Assembly: GCF_963678635.1 (NCBI RefSeq)
Contig: NC_087062.1
Location: 15,239,789-15,303,788 of the forward strand
Direction of reading: 5' to 3'
DNA: 64,000 nucleotides
From: Symsagittifera roscoffensis
Lineage: Eukaryota; Xenacoelomorpha; Acoela; Convolutidae
This document shows positions 48,001-57,354 of the stretch, piece after piece (the first letter of the stretch is position 1; each line of letters opens with the position of its first letter). Position numbers and translations under genes: made by a program. The notes beneath the pieces were generated by a model that ran no database searches, had not been told where the DNA came from, and saw only the letters and a list, made by a program, of their open reading frames with translations.

Positions 48001-49063
48001 CAAGCATCCGATACCTCAAGACCCTCCGTGAGGTCTGCTTCGTCGACTGGTGTCCCACCGGATTCAAAATTGGTCAGTTTGGAATTGTTGCAATTGACAT
48101 TTGAGTAGTGAGCTTATATGGGTATTTCTTTTACAATTAAACAAAAAAAACTTAGCGCCGGCAAAATATTCAAAACTAACTGTATTGTTCTATAATCAAA
48201 ACTATGCCCCAAAATTTATCCAAAGACAATTTTTGCGTTCTTATATTTACTTCTTTTTCACACAAAAAACTTGATATTAAACATGAATTTGGCAAATACA
48301 AATGTTCCAGGCATCAACCACCAGCCTGCGACCCGAGTGCCTGGATCAGACCTGGCAGCCACTAAGCGGTCGGCAGTGATGCTGGCCAACACTTCGGCAA
48401 TCAGCCGCACATTCGAGAAGATCACCACCAAGTTCGACATGATGTTCTGCAAAAGGGCCTTCGTGCACCACTTTGTCTCCGAGGGCATGGAGGAGGGCGA
48501 GTTCCCCGAGGCTAGGGAGGACTTGGTTCAACTCATCATGGACTACAACGAAGTCGTCCAGGTCACTATATTTTAAGCACCATCAAGCTGGCAATGATTC
48601 TTCATGTTAATTTAGTTAAAATTAATATTGGTTTTCTAACTTTTTATTACAAGCTCCAATCGGAAACAAGTATCACTTTTAATTTCAGAAAATACAAAAA
48701 AAGAAAAGTTTGCCCAAAAGCTGGCTTTATAGTTTTTTTGAAACTATACGCATATCTTGCACTTATTTTCAAGAAAAATTTTGACTCTCTCTTATTTTTT
48801 CAAAATACAAAAAACATTCCCGACTAATGTAATCTAAAAGTCAATATTATGTGCAGGCAACCGAGTATCCATCAGAAGACGGCTACCCGTACAGAGACAA
48901 ACCCCAGAGGATCCCAGACGGGGCGATAGAGGAGGACAAGGAGCAAGAACCCTTCCAGTACTTTATGGGGGAGCAGCAGAAAATGAACCAATTGGAAAAC
49001 AACAGGGTCAATGAGGAATTGAAGGAGTACATGGGGTCACCCAGAGCGCCCTCAGGTCAGTAA
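39092..49063 (+). CDS. TUBA: Divergent alpha-tubulin with C-terminal extension
   Basis: Seven exons: 39,092-39,487; 46,131-46,318; 46,816-46,983; 47,371-47,482; 47,853-48,072; 48,311-48,561; 48,857-49,063 (or to 49,055/49,059 if spliced on). Each intron is GT-AG and phases join without loss. The product forms heterodimers with beta-tubulin in microtubules. GTP-binding loop YGGGTGSG is at residues 149-156; the alpha-specific Glu that triggers beta-site hydrolysis is kept in [10 protein letters not shown]. Alpha rather than beta: [36 protein letters not shown]. The H1-S2 loop is 8 residues longer and has no Lys at the usual acetylation site. The MEEGEF motif is present, but after residue 445 the protein does not end in the usual acidic EEY tail. 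It continues for 68 residues ([20 protein letters not shown], then [12 protein letters not shown]) to a TAA at 49,061, which overlaps a splice-donor motif. Exons are richer in G/C than the surroundings. Confidence 0.92.
39683..39891. mobile_element. MITE with 8-bp target duplication, copy 2
   Basis: Same family as 38,532-38,750: GGCTCTTTTTCCTTTTCC left end, GGAAAAAGAGCC right end. Flanking 8-mers CATTATTT and CACTATTT match at 7 of 8. A poly-G tract precedes the right end. Inserted in the first tubulin intron. Confidence 0.8.
41095..41470. repeat. Degenerate ~90-200 bp repeats
   Basis: 'ttcctctgaacgagtctg' (41,101) recurs as 'ttcctccgaacgagccta' (41,170), each followed by a 'gcctaat/gcctactaa...gttaagc/attaagc' block. 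'gttccaaattgaattgaggc' (41,228) recurs as 'gttcctaattgaattgagtc' (41,427). Old tandem duplication, no coding content. Confidence 0.5.
41925..43475. repeat. Tandem triplication, 520-bp unit, in tubulin intron 1
   Basis: Three copies start with 'gtgttaggttacttgtgact' at 41,925, 42,445 and 42,965 (exactly 520 bp apart). The last ends at about 43,475, where 'gcagattgacac' replaces 'gcagattcaacc'. Copies differ by only a few bases and homopolymer lengths. Each unit contains one reverse-oriented MITE of the family at 38,532. Confidence 0.92.
41951..42139. mobile_element. MITE copy 3 (reverse orientation), repeated by the triplication
   Basis: Begins GGCTCTTTTTCTTTTCCGCC. The interior (aaagacatgaaaaacacat, aaatcactcgttacaac) is the reverse complement of the interior of the copy at 38,532. 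The far end is eroded (gaaaagg instead of gaaaaagagcc). The triplication repeats it at about 42,471-42,659 and 42,991-43,179. Confidence 0.75.
43825..44025. mobile_element. MITE with 8-bp target duplication, copy 4
   Basis: GGCTCTTTTTCCTTTTCC left end, GCAAAAAGAGCA right end, interior 'gaagaccaaatatgtttgtc'. Flanking GGAATGAA (43,817-43,824) and GAAATGAA (44,026-44,033) match at 7 of 8. Confidence 0.8.
45775..46080. repeat. Degenerate minisatellite (GAAACATA-containing units)
   Basis: 'cgaaacat' or 'gaaaca' recurs at about 45,801, 45,865, 45,916, 45,964, 46,031 and 46,063, each followed in most units by a 'ttgggtcg/ttaagtcg/ttggtcaag' and 'cacagt/cacggc' pattern. Units of about 50-70 bp, heavily diverged. 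It ends about 50 bp upstream of tubulin exon 2. Confidence 0.55.
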
Positions 49064-49208
49064 GGTTCATCTGGTTCTTTAATCGAAAGGAATCAACACA
49101 ATCTTTACCCATCACCCCTTCAACCATCCTTCATGAATTGGACTCTTTTAAACATTCGTTTTTGCAGCTCAATTTCCATATGAAGCTAATTTATGTTTAA
49201 ATGTTCTA

Positions 49209-50365
49209 TACCTTGGTTCAAAAAAAGTGGCCGCTGAAATAATATATTTTTCTAAGCATTGAGCAAACAAAATAATATAAGAAAATATGAGTCTGTTGCG
49301 TCTTTGTCTTGCCTATTCAGTCCCAGTCCATTTCTCCACAAATTTTCCTTCGTTTTCAAGACACTGGCCCAAACGCGTCGGGATAGAACCCATCAAATTT
49401 TTTCTTACCGCTGGCAAAATTACATGTTGAGATTCTTGAACATACTGAATTAGTTCGTCTTTTGTTTTCGGATTTTTCTTCTCAACAAAGGATTTAAGCA
49501 TCATCCACACATTTTCCACTGGATTAATATCTGGAGAATTGGGTGGCCACTGCAAAAATTGTACCGAATTTTCGGCAAAAAAATCTTTAGTTTGTCGGGA
49601 AGTATGGGGTGTGGCGCCGTCCTGCTCTAGTATCCAGCCATCGGGAAATAATGCAGTGGCGTAAGGAATAAAGTCACCAACAATTTCGCAGTACTCCAAA
49701 GCTTGATTTTATTCCGATGAAGTTGGAACATGCACTCGTCAGAAAGCCAGGTTTCTCCGAAATTGAAGTTCTTCCATGTTCTGCAAAATTCGATTCTTTT
49801 TTGCTCATGGACCGGTGTGATATTCGGGATGATTTTTGCAGTCTTTTTCTGCACGCCGGACGATTTCAGAGCTCGAAAACTGTGGATTTACTGACGGATG
49901 TCCTAGCTAACTCGTTATAACGATCACAGACATTTTGAGTTGATGCCGACGGAGATTTAAGCGCAATTTGACATAAGCGTTTTTTCTCATTGCCAGAAAT
50001 TTGGAGAGGTCGGCCGCTTCCTTTCTTTCTTTCCAAGGTTCCCTTTTCTTCCAAGATTTTCATGTTACGTCGGAAACTACGCGGTGGCATTTTCACCCGT
50101 TTCGACAGATATTCACGTTGTTTGGAGTCGTTGACATAGAGAAATTCAAGTAAATCGCGTTTCGCTTGCATTTCAAAATTTTGTGTTGAAGAATGATGTG
50201 TAGCATTTTCATTAGCTAAGTACCTGTCAATTGATTCACACGGCGACAAAGTCTGTTCAACTTCTTTCTTTTTTATTTTTGCCACATTTTGCCAAAATTT
50301 GCCGCTTTCGAGCTATACGCATTTTTCAAAAATATTGCCGCGGCCATTTTTTTTGAACCAAGGTA
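49209..50365 (-). mobile_element. Tc1-family DNA transposon, defective
   Basis: Terminal inverted repeats: left TACCTTGGTTCAAAAAAA, right the same on the opposite strand, continuing with GTGGCCGCTG versus ATGGCCGCGG. Flanked by TA on both sides (49,207-49,208 and 50,366-50,367), the Tc1/mariner target. Length 1,157 bp with a degraded transposase on the minus strand. Confidence 0.88.
49313..50285 (-). pseudogene. Tc1-family transposase (DD34E), frameshifted
   Basis: Three frames in order on the minus strand. 50,285-49,866 has the N-terminal paired-like DNA-binding region (LEFLYVNDSKQREYLSKR, ERKKGSGRPLQISG, VCDRYNE). A frameshift at STVF leads into a second frame with KRIEFCRTWKNFNFGETWLS and DECMFQLHRN (first catalytic Asp). 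After KIKLW roughly 30-40 residues are missing. The third frame has WILEQDGATPHTS (second Asp) and PPNSPDINPVENVWMMLKS (Glu). There are 34 residues between the second Asp and the Glu, the DD34E spacing of Tc1 elements. Not functional because of two frame changes and the deletion. Confidence 0.88.
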
Positions 50366-50458
50366 TAGTTAGGAAACAGAAGTGATCGTTTTTGCACTTT
50401 GTAAAGAAAAGAGCCTGGTCAAGATTATTTTAAAATTTTTCAAGGTCAAGGAATGCAG

Positions 50459-50954
50459 CAGAGTGACACTAGTGTGTACCAGCTACCCTCAATACCAACT
50501 AGATCCAAAAACGCCGGCAGTTACAGAGACGCGCCAGCAGCCGCCACCCACCGGCAACAACACCAGACCGTCGGGTGGATCAGTTAGCCAGAGAGAACCC
50601 CCGCAGAACCAGGGTGGTAATCAACAAAGTGGGGGTATGCCGCCTAAACATAGCTATACACAAAGGGATCTCCCATCTCAGGGAAGCAAACAGAGTTTCA
50701 ACAACCAGCAGACGCCAATAAGTCAACCTCAAGTGCAGACCGGACGATCCAGTTTTAGCCAGTTTGGACCAACAGTCGCTCTTATGCACGACAACTTCAA
50801 CAAAGAACATGGAGCGAAAGATATTGGGTCGAAGGATAAGACGGCCCGAACCCCCCAAAGAAGCTGCCGGAGGAGGTGGAGAGGGCGCCGAACCGCAGTC
50901 GGAAATGGAAGAAGAGCCGCCAGCAGAATCGGAGGTCTAGCGGATGATCGATGA
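50459..50954 (+). CDS. Coding-like exon downstream of the tubulin, Gln/Pro-rich, possibly its last exon
   Basis: Frame open for 165 codons here, with a composition unlike the flanks: low-complexity Gln/Pro/Asn/Gly segments (QQPPPTGNNTRPSGG, REPPQNQGGNQQSGGMPP), then SSFSQFGPTVALMHDNFNKE. It can be joined in phase to exon 7 through donor GTAAGG at 49,060 and acceptor gaatgcag at 50,458, or donor 49,056 and acceptor 50,472. The best polypyrimidine acceptor (50,444) instead leads into another frame that stops at 50,580. Near 50,850 a run of six C separates this frame from a neighbouring one that reads KEAAGGGGEGAEP then EMEEEPPAESEV and stop (50,938-50,940), which looks like an acidic tubulin tail. 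A one-base error or indel there would make the protein end in an acidic tail. Whether it is part of the tubulin is unproven. Confidence 0.45.
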
Positions 50955-51175
50955 GAAAACAAAAAGATGAAATAGCTTTAGATAATACTAAGTTTTGTAA
51001 AACGCAAAAACAAAGATCTATAGAAAAAGTTGTTTGTATTATTTTTAACCAGTCAAAAACGTTGTTTTTTTTCAAAACCGTAGAAAAAATTGAGAAAAAT
51101 TTAACAGTCTAATTCGACGAAGACAAAACCTGTTATGAGTGAATAAGATATTGAAAAATCTTATCTTTTTAGGAC

Positions 51176-51375
51176 NNNNNNNNNNNNNNNNNNNNNNNNN
51201 NNNNNNNNNNNNNNNNNNNNNNNNNNNNNNNNNNNNNNNNNNNNNNNNNNNNNNNNNNNNNNNNNNNNNNNNNNNNNNNNNNNNNNNNNNNNNNNNNNNN
51301 NNNNNNNNNNNNNNNNNNNNNNNNNNNNNNNNNNNNNNNNNNNNNNNNNNNNNNNNNNNNNNNNNNNNNNNNNNN
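51176..51375. other. Assembly gap (200 N)
   Basis: Exactly 200 N, a conventional placeholder, so the true distance and even the adjacency of the two sides is uncertain. Confidence 0.99.
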
Positions 51376-51721
51376 TGAAAAGTTTGGCACATCAATAGAT
51401 GATAAGGACGCCGTGAAATTGAATTTGAGTTTAATCATAAGATATTTAAAAAAAAAAGTTCCTAGGATGAGAAATTTTTCTTCGTGAGGCAAACAGTGAA
51501 AAAGTTTATTCATGAGATTCATTTATTTTCTAGTTCAAGGACACATTCTGCGCTTGAAGTTGGCGAACTATTTTTGATAACCCAGTTCTGCCAATTCAAA
51601 TTTTACTCAAACCTTTACTAGAATATTTGAGTAACCTGAATGATAAACTGTCTTGGTCTTCTGTGAGAAATTTTGTGGATAGAATATGCAATTGATCCAG
51701 GGGTCTATAAAGCTCTAACCT

Positions 51722-51850
51722 CTGTGTAGTAATAAACAGAAATCACCATCTTCAGAGTCCACAGCCCAGTACGCTCGTCCACATCATGTATCTGAGCCAG
51801 CGAGAAGTCAACGAACACAGATCTGTTTTCTATCCGGTCAGGAGGAGAAA
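51722..51850 (-). CDS. Exon candidate, Cys-loop receptor ligand-binding domain fragment
   Basis: Minus-strand frame with acceptor-like TTGCCTAG|ATTTTC and donor-like GAG|GTTAGA. The peptide includes PPDRIENRSVFVDFSLAQI, HDVDERTGLWTLKMVIS and VYYYTE. The pattern 'V.V.FSL.QI.DVDE....L' is that of the first beta-strands of the extracellular domain of pentameric ligand-gated ion channels, and codon composition is richer in G/C than the flanks. No neighbouring exons are identified: the next one 5' would lie at higher coordinates, the next one 3' at lower coordinates toward the gap. Other receptor families are possible. Confidence 0.4.
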
Positions 51851-51924
51851 ATCTAGGCAAGCGTTTTAACCATACATATACTTTATGCAACAACTTGTAT
51901 TCCCGGGTTGACCAAAAATACTAA

Positions 51925-52072
51925 CATACAATTTTCATATATAGAAAAATGCTAATCATTCACTTTTCATGCAATTCCATAAGTACGGAAAATTGCATGA
52001 AAGGTCTATGATTAGTGATTTTTCATATATGGAAAATGTATGACTAGCATTTTTCCATAAACCAAAAATATT
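51925..52072. repeat. Imperfect palindrome
   Basis: 'ctaatcat...tttcatgcaattcc' is mirrored by 'ggaaaattgcatgaaa...atgattag'; the outer arms 'ttttcatatatagaaaaatgct' and 'ttttcatatatggaaaatg' add a second layer. Likely a small foldback element. Confidence 0.6.
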
Positions 52073-52169
52073 GATTTTTTACATTTTAAATTCTCAAAAT
52101 AATTTGATTGTGTTCATAACCGAACTCAAGTGATAAAAACCTTGGTTACTCAAATGTAAATACAAAACA

Positions 52170-52570
52170 AAACTGCTCGTATCAGGGCGAAGCCCTGAAT
52201 GTTCCGACTGCCTTTTAACAAATGTAACAAGTCAATTTTGGCTAATGAGCTTCTTTCAACCAATTTGGAACGATTTCTAAAACGGATTAACTCTCCGCTT
52301 ACGCGTTAAGAGCGCGAAATATATCGAGCGTTAATTGTCACAAATTGGCCATAATGGCAATCTTTAAACCCCCATAACTTTACAAAAAATCATCACAGGT
52401 AAAAAAAATTTTCAAATTTGAGCTCAGGACAACATTAGCTTTTGAATGATTTTTAAAAAATTTGTCAAAAAAGACTAGTTAAAAAGTCGAAATTTGTCTG
52501 AAGAAAAAAAAACCACCCCGAGCACAAATATTCCGTTACTTTCGTATCGAAAGTCGGAACAAAAATTTAT
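52170..52570. repeat. Interspersed repeat related to 6.8 kb and 7.9-9.3 kb sequences
   Basis: 'gactagttaaaaagtcga', 'gagcacaaatattccgttac' and 'gagctcaggacaacat' correspond to blocks at about 7,952-8,020 and 9,280-9,345; 'gcgttaattgtcacaaattgg' corresponds to about 6,854. The first part (agggcgaagccctgaatgttccgactgcc) is in the opposite orientation relative to 8,730-8,750. No coding capacity. Confidence 0.65.
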
Positions 52571-52986
52571 TGACAACTAAATTCATTGGCTCGCCTTTCA
52601 CAACCTTCATAGAAAAAGCAATCAAAAACAACAAAATTTTTATTTCGGAAACTTTTTTCGTGATATTAACGAGCAATATAATTCATTCTCTATTGCTTCA
52701 GCGTAGGCGAATTAATTCGCTTCGAAAATCCCTTTTACTTGAATCGAATCAAACAATTTCTTTTTACTGATCTGTTAATACCTGCAAAAAATGGCAGAAA
52801 AATCAACCAGTTTAATTCTCAGAAAGTCCAGCCATTCAAAGAATATTCACACAGAATATTCAGCCATTCAGCCAGTTTTTCATTTGGTAGTAGATTCAGT
52901 CTAAAATTGCAAATGAAGCTTGTTTCCAAAACGTCTTTGGTTCTGCTGCGCTTAGATTTGGCACGAATTCTGAAACGCGCGTGATA

Positions 52987-53675
52987 CAGTGCTGATTTAA
53001 ATTATCCGGACAAAACGAACAAAACTTGAATTTTCAAAAGCATTTTTCTCAAATTGGGTTAAGATTAGACAAAAAGTGAGGAGGACAAAAGTTGCTTAAA
53101 ATTTCACCAGAATTAATATGGTGCCATTTTTTCTCCGAAATTCTCAACAAACATTTTACCCCAAAAATGGGTCATTTTGGCTTTTTTCAATTAATCAAGA
53201 ATTACGCTGAAACTATTTTGTAAATCGATAAGAAAATTATATCACAGGACGCCTCTTACGCAGTTCAACAAAGTTTGAGAAGGGTTAAATCTCCAAAAAA
53301 TTGTGCAAAGATTCTGGGTTTTATATAGTAAAAATCACAATTATTGACAATCAAGTAATTTTTTTTTCTCTTATACAGGTTTATGGAGATTTAACCCTGC
53401 TTAACCTTTGTTTTGTAAGAGGCTTCTTGTGAAGTATTTTTCAATTATCAAAAAAGTTACAGCGTAATTCTTGATTAATTGAAAAAAAGCCAAAATTACC
53501 AATTTTTGGGGTAAAATTTTTGTTGAGAATTTCGAAGAAAAAATAGCACCATATTAATTCTGGTGAAATTCTAAGCAACTTTTGTCCTGTTCTATTTTTG
53601 TCTAATCTTGACCCAATTTGAGAAAAACGAGTTTGAAAATTCAAGTTTTGTTCGTTTCGTCCGGATACAGCACTG
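52987..53675. mobile_element. Tc1/mariner-type foldback MITE with ~300-bp inverted arms
   Basis: Starts CAGTGCTG and ends CAGCACTG, with TA on both sides (52,985-52,986 and 53,676-53,677). The left arm (52,987 to about 53,290) is mirrored by the right arm (about 53,390 to 53,675): 'gacaaaacgaacaaaacttg' versus 'caagttttgttcgtttcgtc', 'ccagaattaatatggtgcc' versus 'caccatattaattctgg', 'caattaatcaagaattacgc' versus 'gcgtaattcttgattaattg'. Only a ~100-bp centre is unpaired. No transposase. Open frames in the arms are shadows of the palindrome. Confidence 0.88.
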
Positions 53676-53679
53676 TATA

Positions 53680-54590
53680 GTGTCTTTCGTTCAAACTAAT
53701 ATGCGGCAATGACTTGAGTTGTTTTCATTTGAATTTTGACCTAATTGTCACAAAGTTCAGTTTTGGCTGAATTGTCTAAGAGTGAAACTTCTGAGCTTTG
53801 TGCAGGTGCAATCATGTTATGGCAAACATTCTATAGATGCAAAAAAATAGATTTTTATAGAGAACCAATCAATCAAGTCTGCTCATCTCAGATCAAGGCT
53901 CGCTTTTTTCCGATTCAAAATAGGATGAAAATTTTTTAAACTTCATATAATTTTCAAAAATTCCCTTGTAAATAACATAGAGGGCAACGACAATATTTTC
54001 AAAAATTGTTTGTTTTTTTTAAATTTTTTTTTGCTTTTTTTGCGTTTTTTGAAAATTTTTATTTGTTTCATTACAAAAAACAGTTTTATAAATTTCAAGC
54101 GTAAAAAGGCAAAATTTCGAAAAAAACTGATACCAGCAGATTTGATTAAGTGAAGGGTCATAAAAATTGGGTTACAGGAAATTGGGTTTTAGATACCAGA
54201 CTAAAAGTTCCCAAGACAATAGATACCATACCAAAAGATAGCTGGTATCAAAATCGCCCACACCATAAGATCCCTTGACAATTAAAAAGATCCCGTAACA
54301 TATAAATTATTGACATGATCAAAGTGTAATTAGAAGTAAAATGAGGTTCACGCTACTAAAGAACAACGCAAATGTAAGATAACCAAACTAAAATTGGACT
54401 GATTTTCGGGATTATCTTACTGCCAAATAATTTACTGTTAATATGATATTGAATTGAAACAACTCAAAAAAACTGCATAAGTTTAGCATGTTTTATCTCA
54501 ATTTTTATCTCCTTGAATAGTCAAAACTGAGTTTATTTGCATGGGGAACCTCGTAAAAAGGCCAAATACTCATAACAGTAGACAGCCATG
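53680..54590. other. Intergenic, nothing recognised
   Basis: T-rich and low-complexity up to 54,180, then short 'agatacca' repeats (54,190-54,250). No coding signal. Confidence 0.45.
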
Positions 54591-55535
54591 ATTTTCAAAA
54601 GATGCGCGATACAAAAACAACAACACACTGGAGCTGCAGTGAAAAGATATCATATGAGTGCCCAAAACTTTTTATCAAACATTGGAGCGAAATTAATTCA
54701 AACAGCAACGAGCGTAGTAACGAGCTCCTCATCGCAGGTTGCTCAGAAGCTTGACAATTAGTTCTTTAAATGATGGAGACAGTCAGTAAGAGTCAATTAA
54801 ATTTGGTAAACAGCCAGATCATTGCAGCTACAGAACAATTAGTGCAGGTCCAAAAGTCAACTAACTGTCCCTGCCATCCCGCTTGGCGATAACGCGAACT
54901 GTAAAAAGAAATGAACAACAACGCTGCCCAACATTGCCATAGGGGAGAGTAATTTCCAAATGCCGGATCAAATTCTGCAACTTTGTATTTCCGATAGCGG
55001 AAAAAAAGATTCGGTATGGTTGTTGGTTTTTAGGGATAATGGGACTTCAAAGCACTCAACTTGTACAAAAAACCTGGCTTGTAGGCTGTACCTTCAAAAT
55101 TTGTCCTAGTCAGTTTTACTAGCTCGACACTATAAAAGATTGGCGCGTTTGATCAACCTTGTGTCTACCCCTGCTCAGCAATGTAGGCTTATCAATATAT
55201 AACAGATTCCCAGCCGCACTCAAAACCGTTTTTAATTTTACCTCTGTCAGAGCTATATGCAAAAGTTGAAATCGAACTTGAGTTAAAAAAAATGGTAATC
55301 CACGGAGGCAAAAGTGGATATCTCACTTGACTTCCTAGTGAGAAAACATGTAGTTTCTAGCTCGAATCACATATGCAGTTGAAGGGTGGCATCTAGGTGT
55401 AAGAGCTTTCTTTCAAGGCAGCCATCTTTCAATCTGTATGTTTCTTGAGAGAACTGCACTGGGTTCCGAAAAATTCAGTACCTTGAAGGCATTGCCCTAT
55501 CCCGTGAAAACACCGCGGTCTGAATGAAAAAATTT
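54591..55535 (+). pseudogene. Decayed coding-like stretch, unknown
   Basis: Successive + frames look protein-like but are short and broken: 54,591-54,764 (ATG; VKRYHMSAQNFLSNIGAKL.., SSSSQVAQKLDN), then METVSKSQLNLVNSQIIAAT, then about 54,958-55,197 (QILQLCISDSGKKDSVWLLV, one stop, then RLARLINLVSTPAQQCRLIN), then about 55,382-55,528 (EGWHLGVRAFFQGSHLSICM, KFSTLKALPYPVKTP). They may be one dead gene or retroelement protein. No domain is recognised. Confidence 0.3.
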
Positions 55536-55539
55536 AACA

Positions 55540-56930
55540 TATAAGCAGTTCATATAAAAACTCTAACATTTTATCTTATATCAGTCCACTTGGTCAATTA
55601 ATTTATCAAACTTTGTTTTTAATTTGAGTTTATTTGATCACTTTTTTTTATAGTAGTCTTCTTGCAACCTCAGAGAGAACGCCGAATCGCCTTACTACGA
55701 CTCGTATTCCCAGGGGAATTGCCCTTGTTTATGGGACGCTAGAATGGGGGCAAGGGCCTGTCGGCTCTTTGAGAATTGCGTGAGCGAAAAACAAAAATCA
55801 AAATTAGAAACGATAATTCTTATCAAAAAAACGGCAATTGATTCGCAGTGAAATTGATTTTCCAGCTTTTGACTTTTGCAGAAACATGCTTGTCATGCAA
55901 CCAAAGAACTATATACTAAATTAACTCAGTTTGATTGGAGGCACATTAATTGATCGCAGTAGTTCACCGGTACTACAAACTTCTTATTTTCTGAATGATA
56001 GATGAAACTAGTTATAAACTTTTTTTCCTTATTTGAAAAAACTTGTTGCCTCTGATCATATTTGAAACACTGCGGCGAAACCAGAGACACTTGAGATACA
56101 ATACAAAAAAGCATGTAGTTTAAAAATAAGGTTTTTAAATTTCGAAAGTGTCAAAAATGCTAGATGTATCAAAAACACTTCAAAAAAAGAGCCAATGCAA
56201 AAAAACGTGAATTTAGCATTGGAAGACCATGCAGTAAAAAGCTCCAGAAAGTAGTAAGCAGAAACGTTTTCAGCCGAAAAAACCTGAAGCTACAAACCAA
56301 AAACGATGACAAGTTTTCAAGTCCCCCTCCCTCAAAACACATATACAAAGGCACACAAAAGTATTTTTCGCTCATCAAACGACGCAAAATGAGGCCGAAG
56401 CAAAAAAAGAAGATAATCAATTTTCAACAAATTGTGTTATTTAACTTATAATTAAAATAAAACTGAAATTTTGAGATGGAAAGAATTTTAAAATACTAAT
56501 TTTTTAAATAAATAATTCCAACAGTGGCACGCTAATTGGTCGAAATGAAAACTAATTAATTATTTGTGCTCAGTGTCTTTTTACTTCGGATAAACCCTGA
56601 TTTTTTAATACCAGTGTCTGACAGATTTCTTTGAATTCTAAAAGATTTTGTCTGCTCAAAATCATAAAAAAATTCAATTTACGATCGTTTTTTGTGGAAG
56701 GCCTTTCCGGAAAAAATTCAATTGTCTCTTTACGTCTAACAAATCGATCAAAAATTTTATCTAATTGAATTGCGCTCAAATAAATGAGTCAAATTTTGCA
56801 TTAATAGAGGCAAAATTTTATACGTTGTACTACACATTGCATTTGGATAGATCATTTGCAAGGTGTTTTGTCATTTGGTATCATTTTACGACTTTTTTGT
56901 CAAAAATACACAAAAAATTGAAGAGGCTTG
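55540..56930. other. Intergenic, nothing recognised
   Basis: The frame at 56,164-56,448 is Lys/Asn-rich and of the kind expected by chance in A-rich DNA. Confidence 0.4.
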
Positions 56931-57030
56931 GCAACAATTCGTCGCAAGCGACCCTTCATAGCATTTGTAAAAAGCGAATATTCGCAGCACGGGACAACCC
57001 GTAGCAAGCGACAATTAGTGGCGTAAAAGT
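56930..57030. repeat. Dispersed repeat with TCGCAAGCGAC motif, copy 1
   Basis: Contains 'caacaattcgtcgcaagcgac', 'gcgaatattcgcagc' and 'cgtagcaagcgacaatta', which are reverse-complement relatives of blocks at 58,270-58,390. Confidence 0.55.
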
Positions 57031-57177
57031 TTTGATCAGAGTAAATTGTTGTTACTATAAATTTTAGGGAGTTCAAGCAAATTGGCTTCACTTTTTCATA
57101 CTTTGCAATCTCTGCGGCTCTTTCTCAGGCAATTATTGTTGCCAATTTTTTCTCCCAAAAAAATTGTTCTTTTCTCA

Positions 57178-57354
57178 GGAATTGGATAAACTTGTGAATG
57201 GTGGGGTGAACACACCACATGCCCATCCGGAAAGCCCTATGTCATCCAGTGACCGAATTGCTGGTTTTCTGTCTTCTTTTCGAATTGTTTCTAGAGTGAA
57301 TAAGGAATTGTGCAACCCCTCTGCGTGCTCGGAGGATAGTACCCACCCAAATTA
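57178..57354 (+). CDS. Terminal-exon candidate, unknown protein
   Basis: Good acceptor context (ttcttttctcag|GAATTGG) followed by an open frame of 58 codons to TAA at 57,352-57,354: ELDKLVNGGVNTPHAHPES, SSDRIAGFLSSFRIVSRVNK, NPSACSEDSTHPN. Base composition is more even than the flanks. No upstream exon is identified and no domain is recognised, so it remains a candidate only. Confidence 0.3.

Larger units (their letters stand above)
49064..50458 (+). other. Putative last tubulin intron containing the Tc1 element
   Basis: Alternative donors overlap at the end of exon 7: TCAG|GTCAGT (49,056) and GGTCA|GTAAGG (49,060). Acceptor candidates are tttttcaag (50,444), gaatgcag (50,458) and gacactag (50,472). 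If splicing occurs the Tc1 element is intronic; if not, the TAA at 49,061 ends the gene and the element is downstream. Confidence 0.4.

Noticed and set aside
48346-48531. Minus-strand frame within tubulin exon 6
   Set aside because: Shadow of the tubulin exon, which has clear homology on the + strand.
53441-53644. Minus-strand 67-codon protein
   Set aside because: It lies in the right arm of the palindromic element 52,987-53,675 and is a by-product of the inverted repeat.
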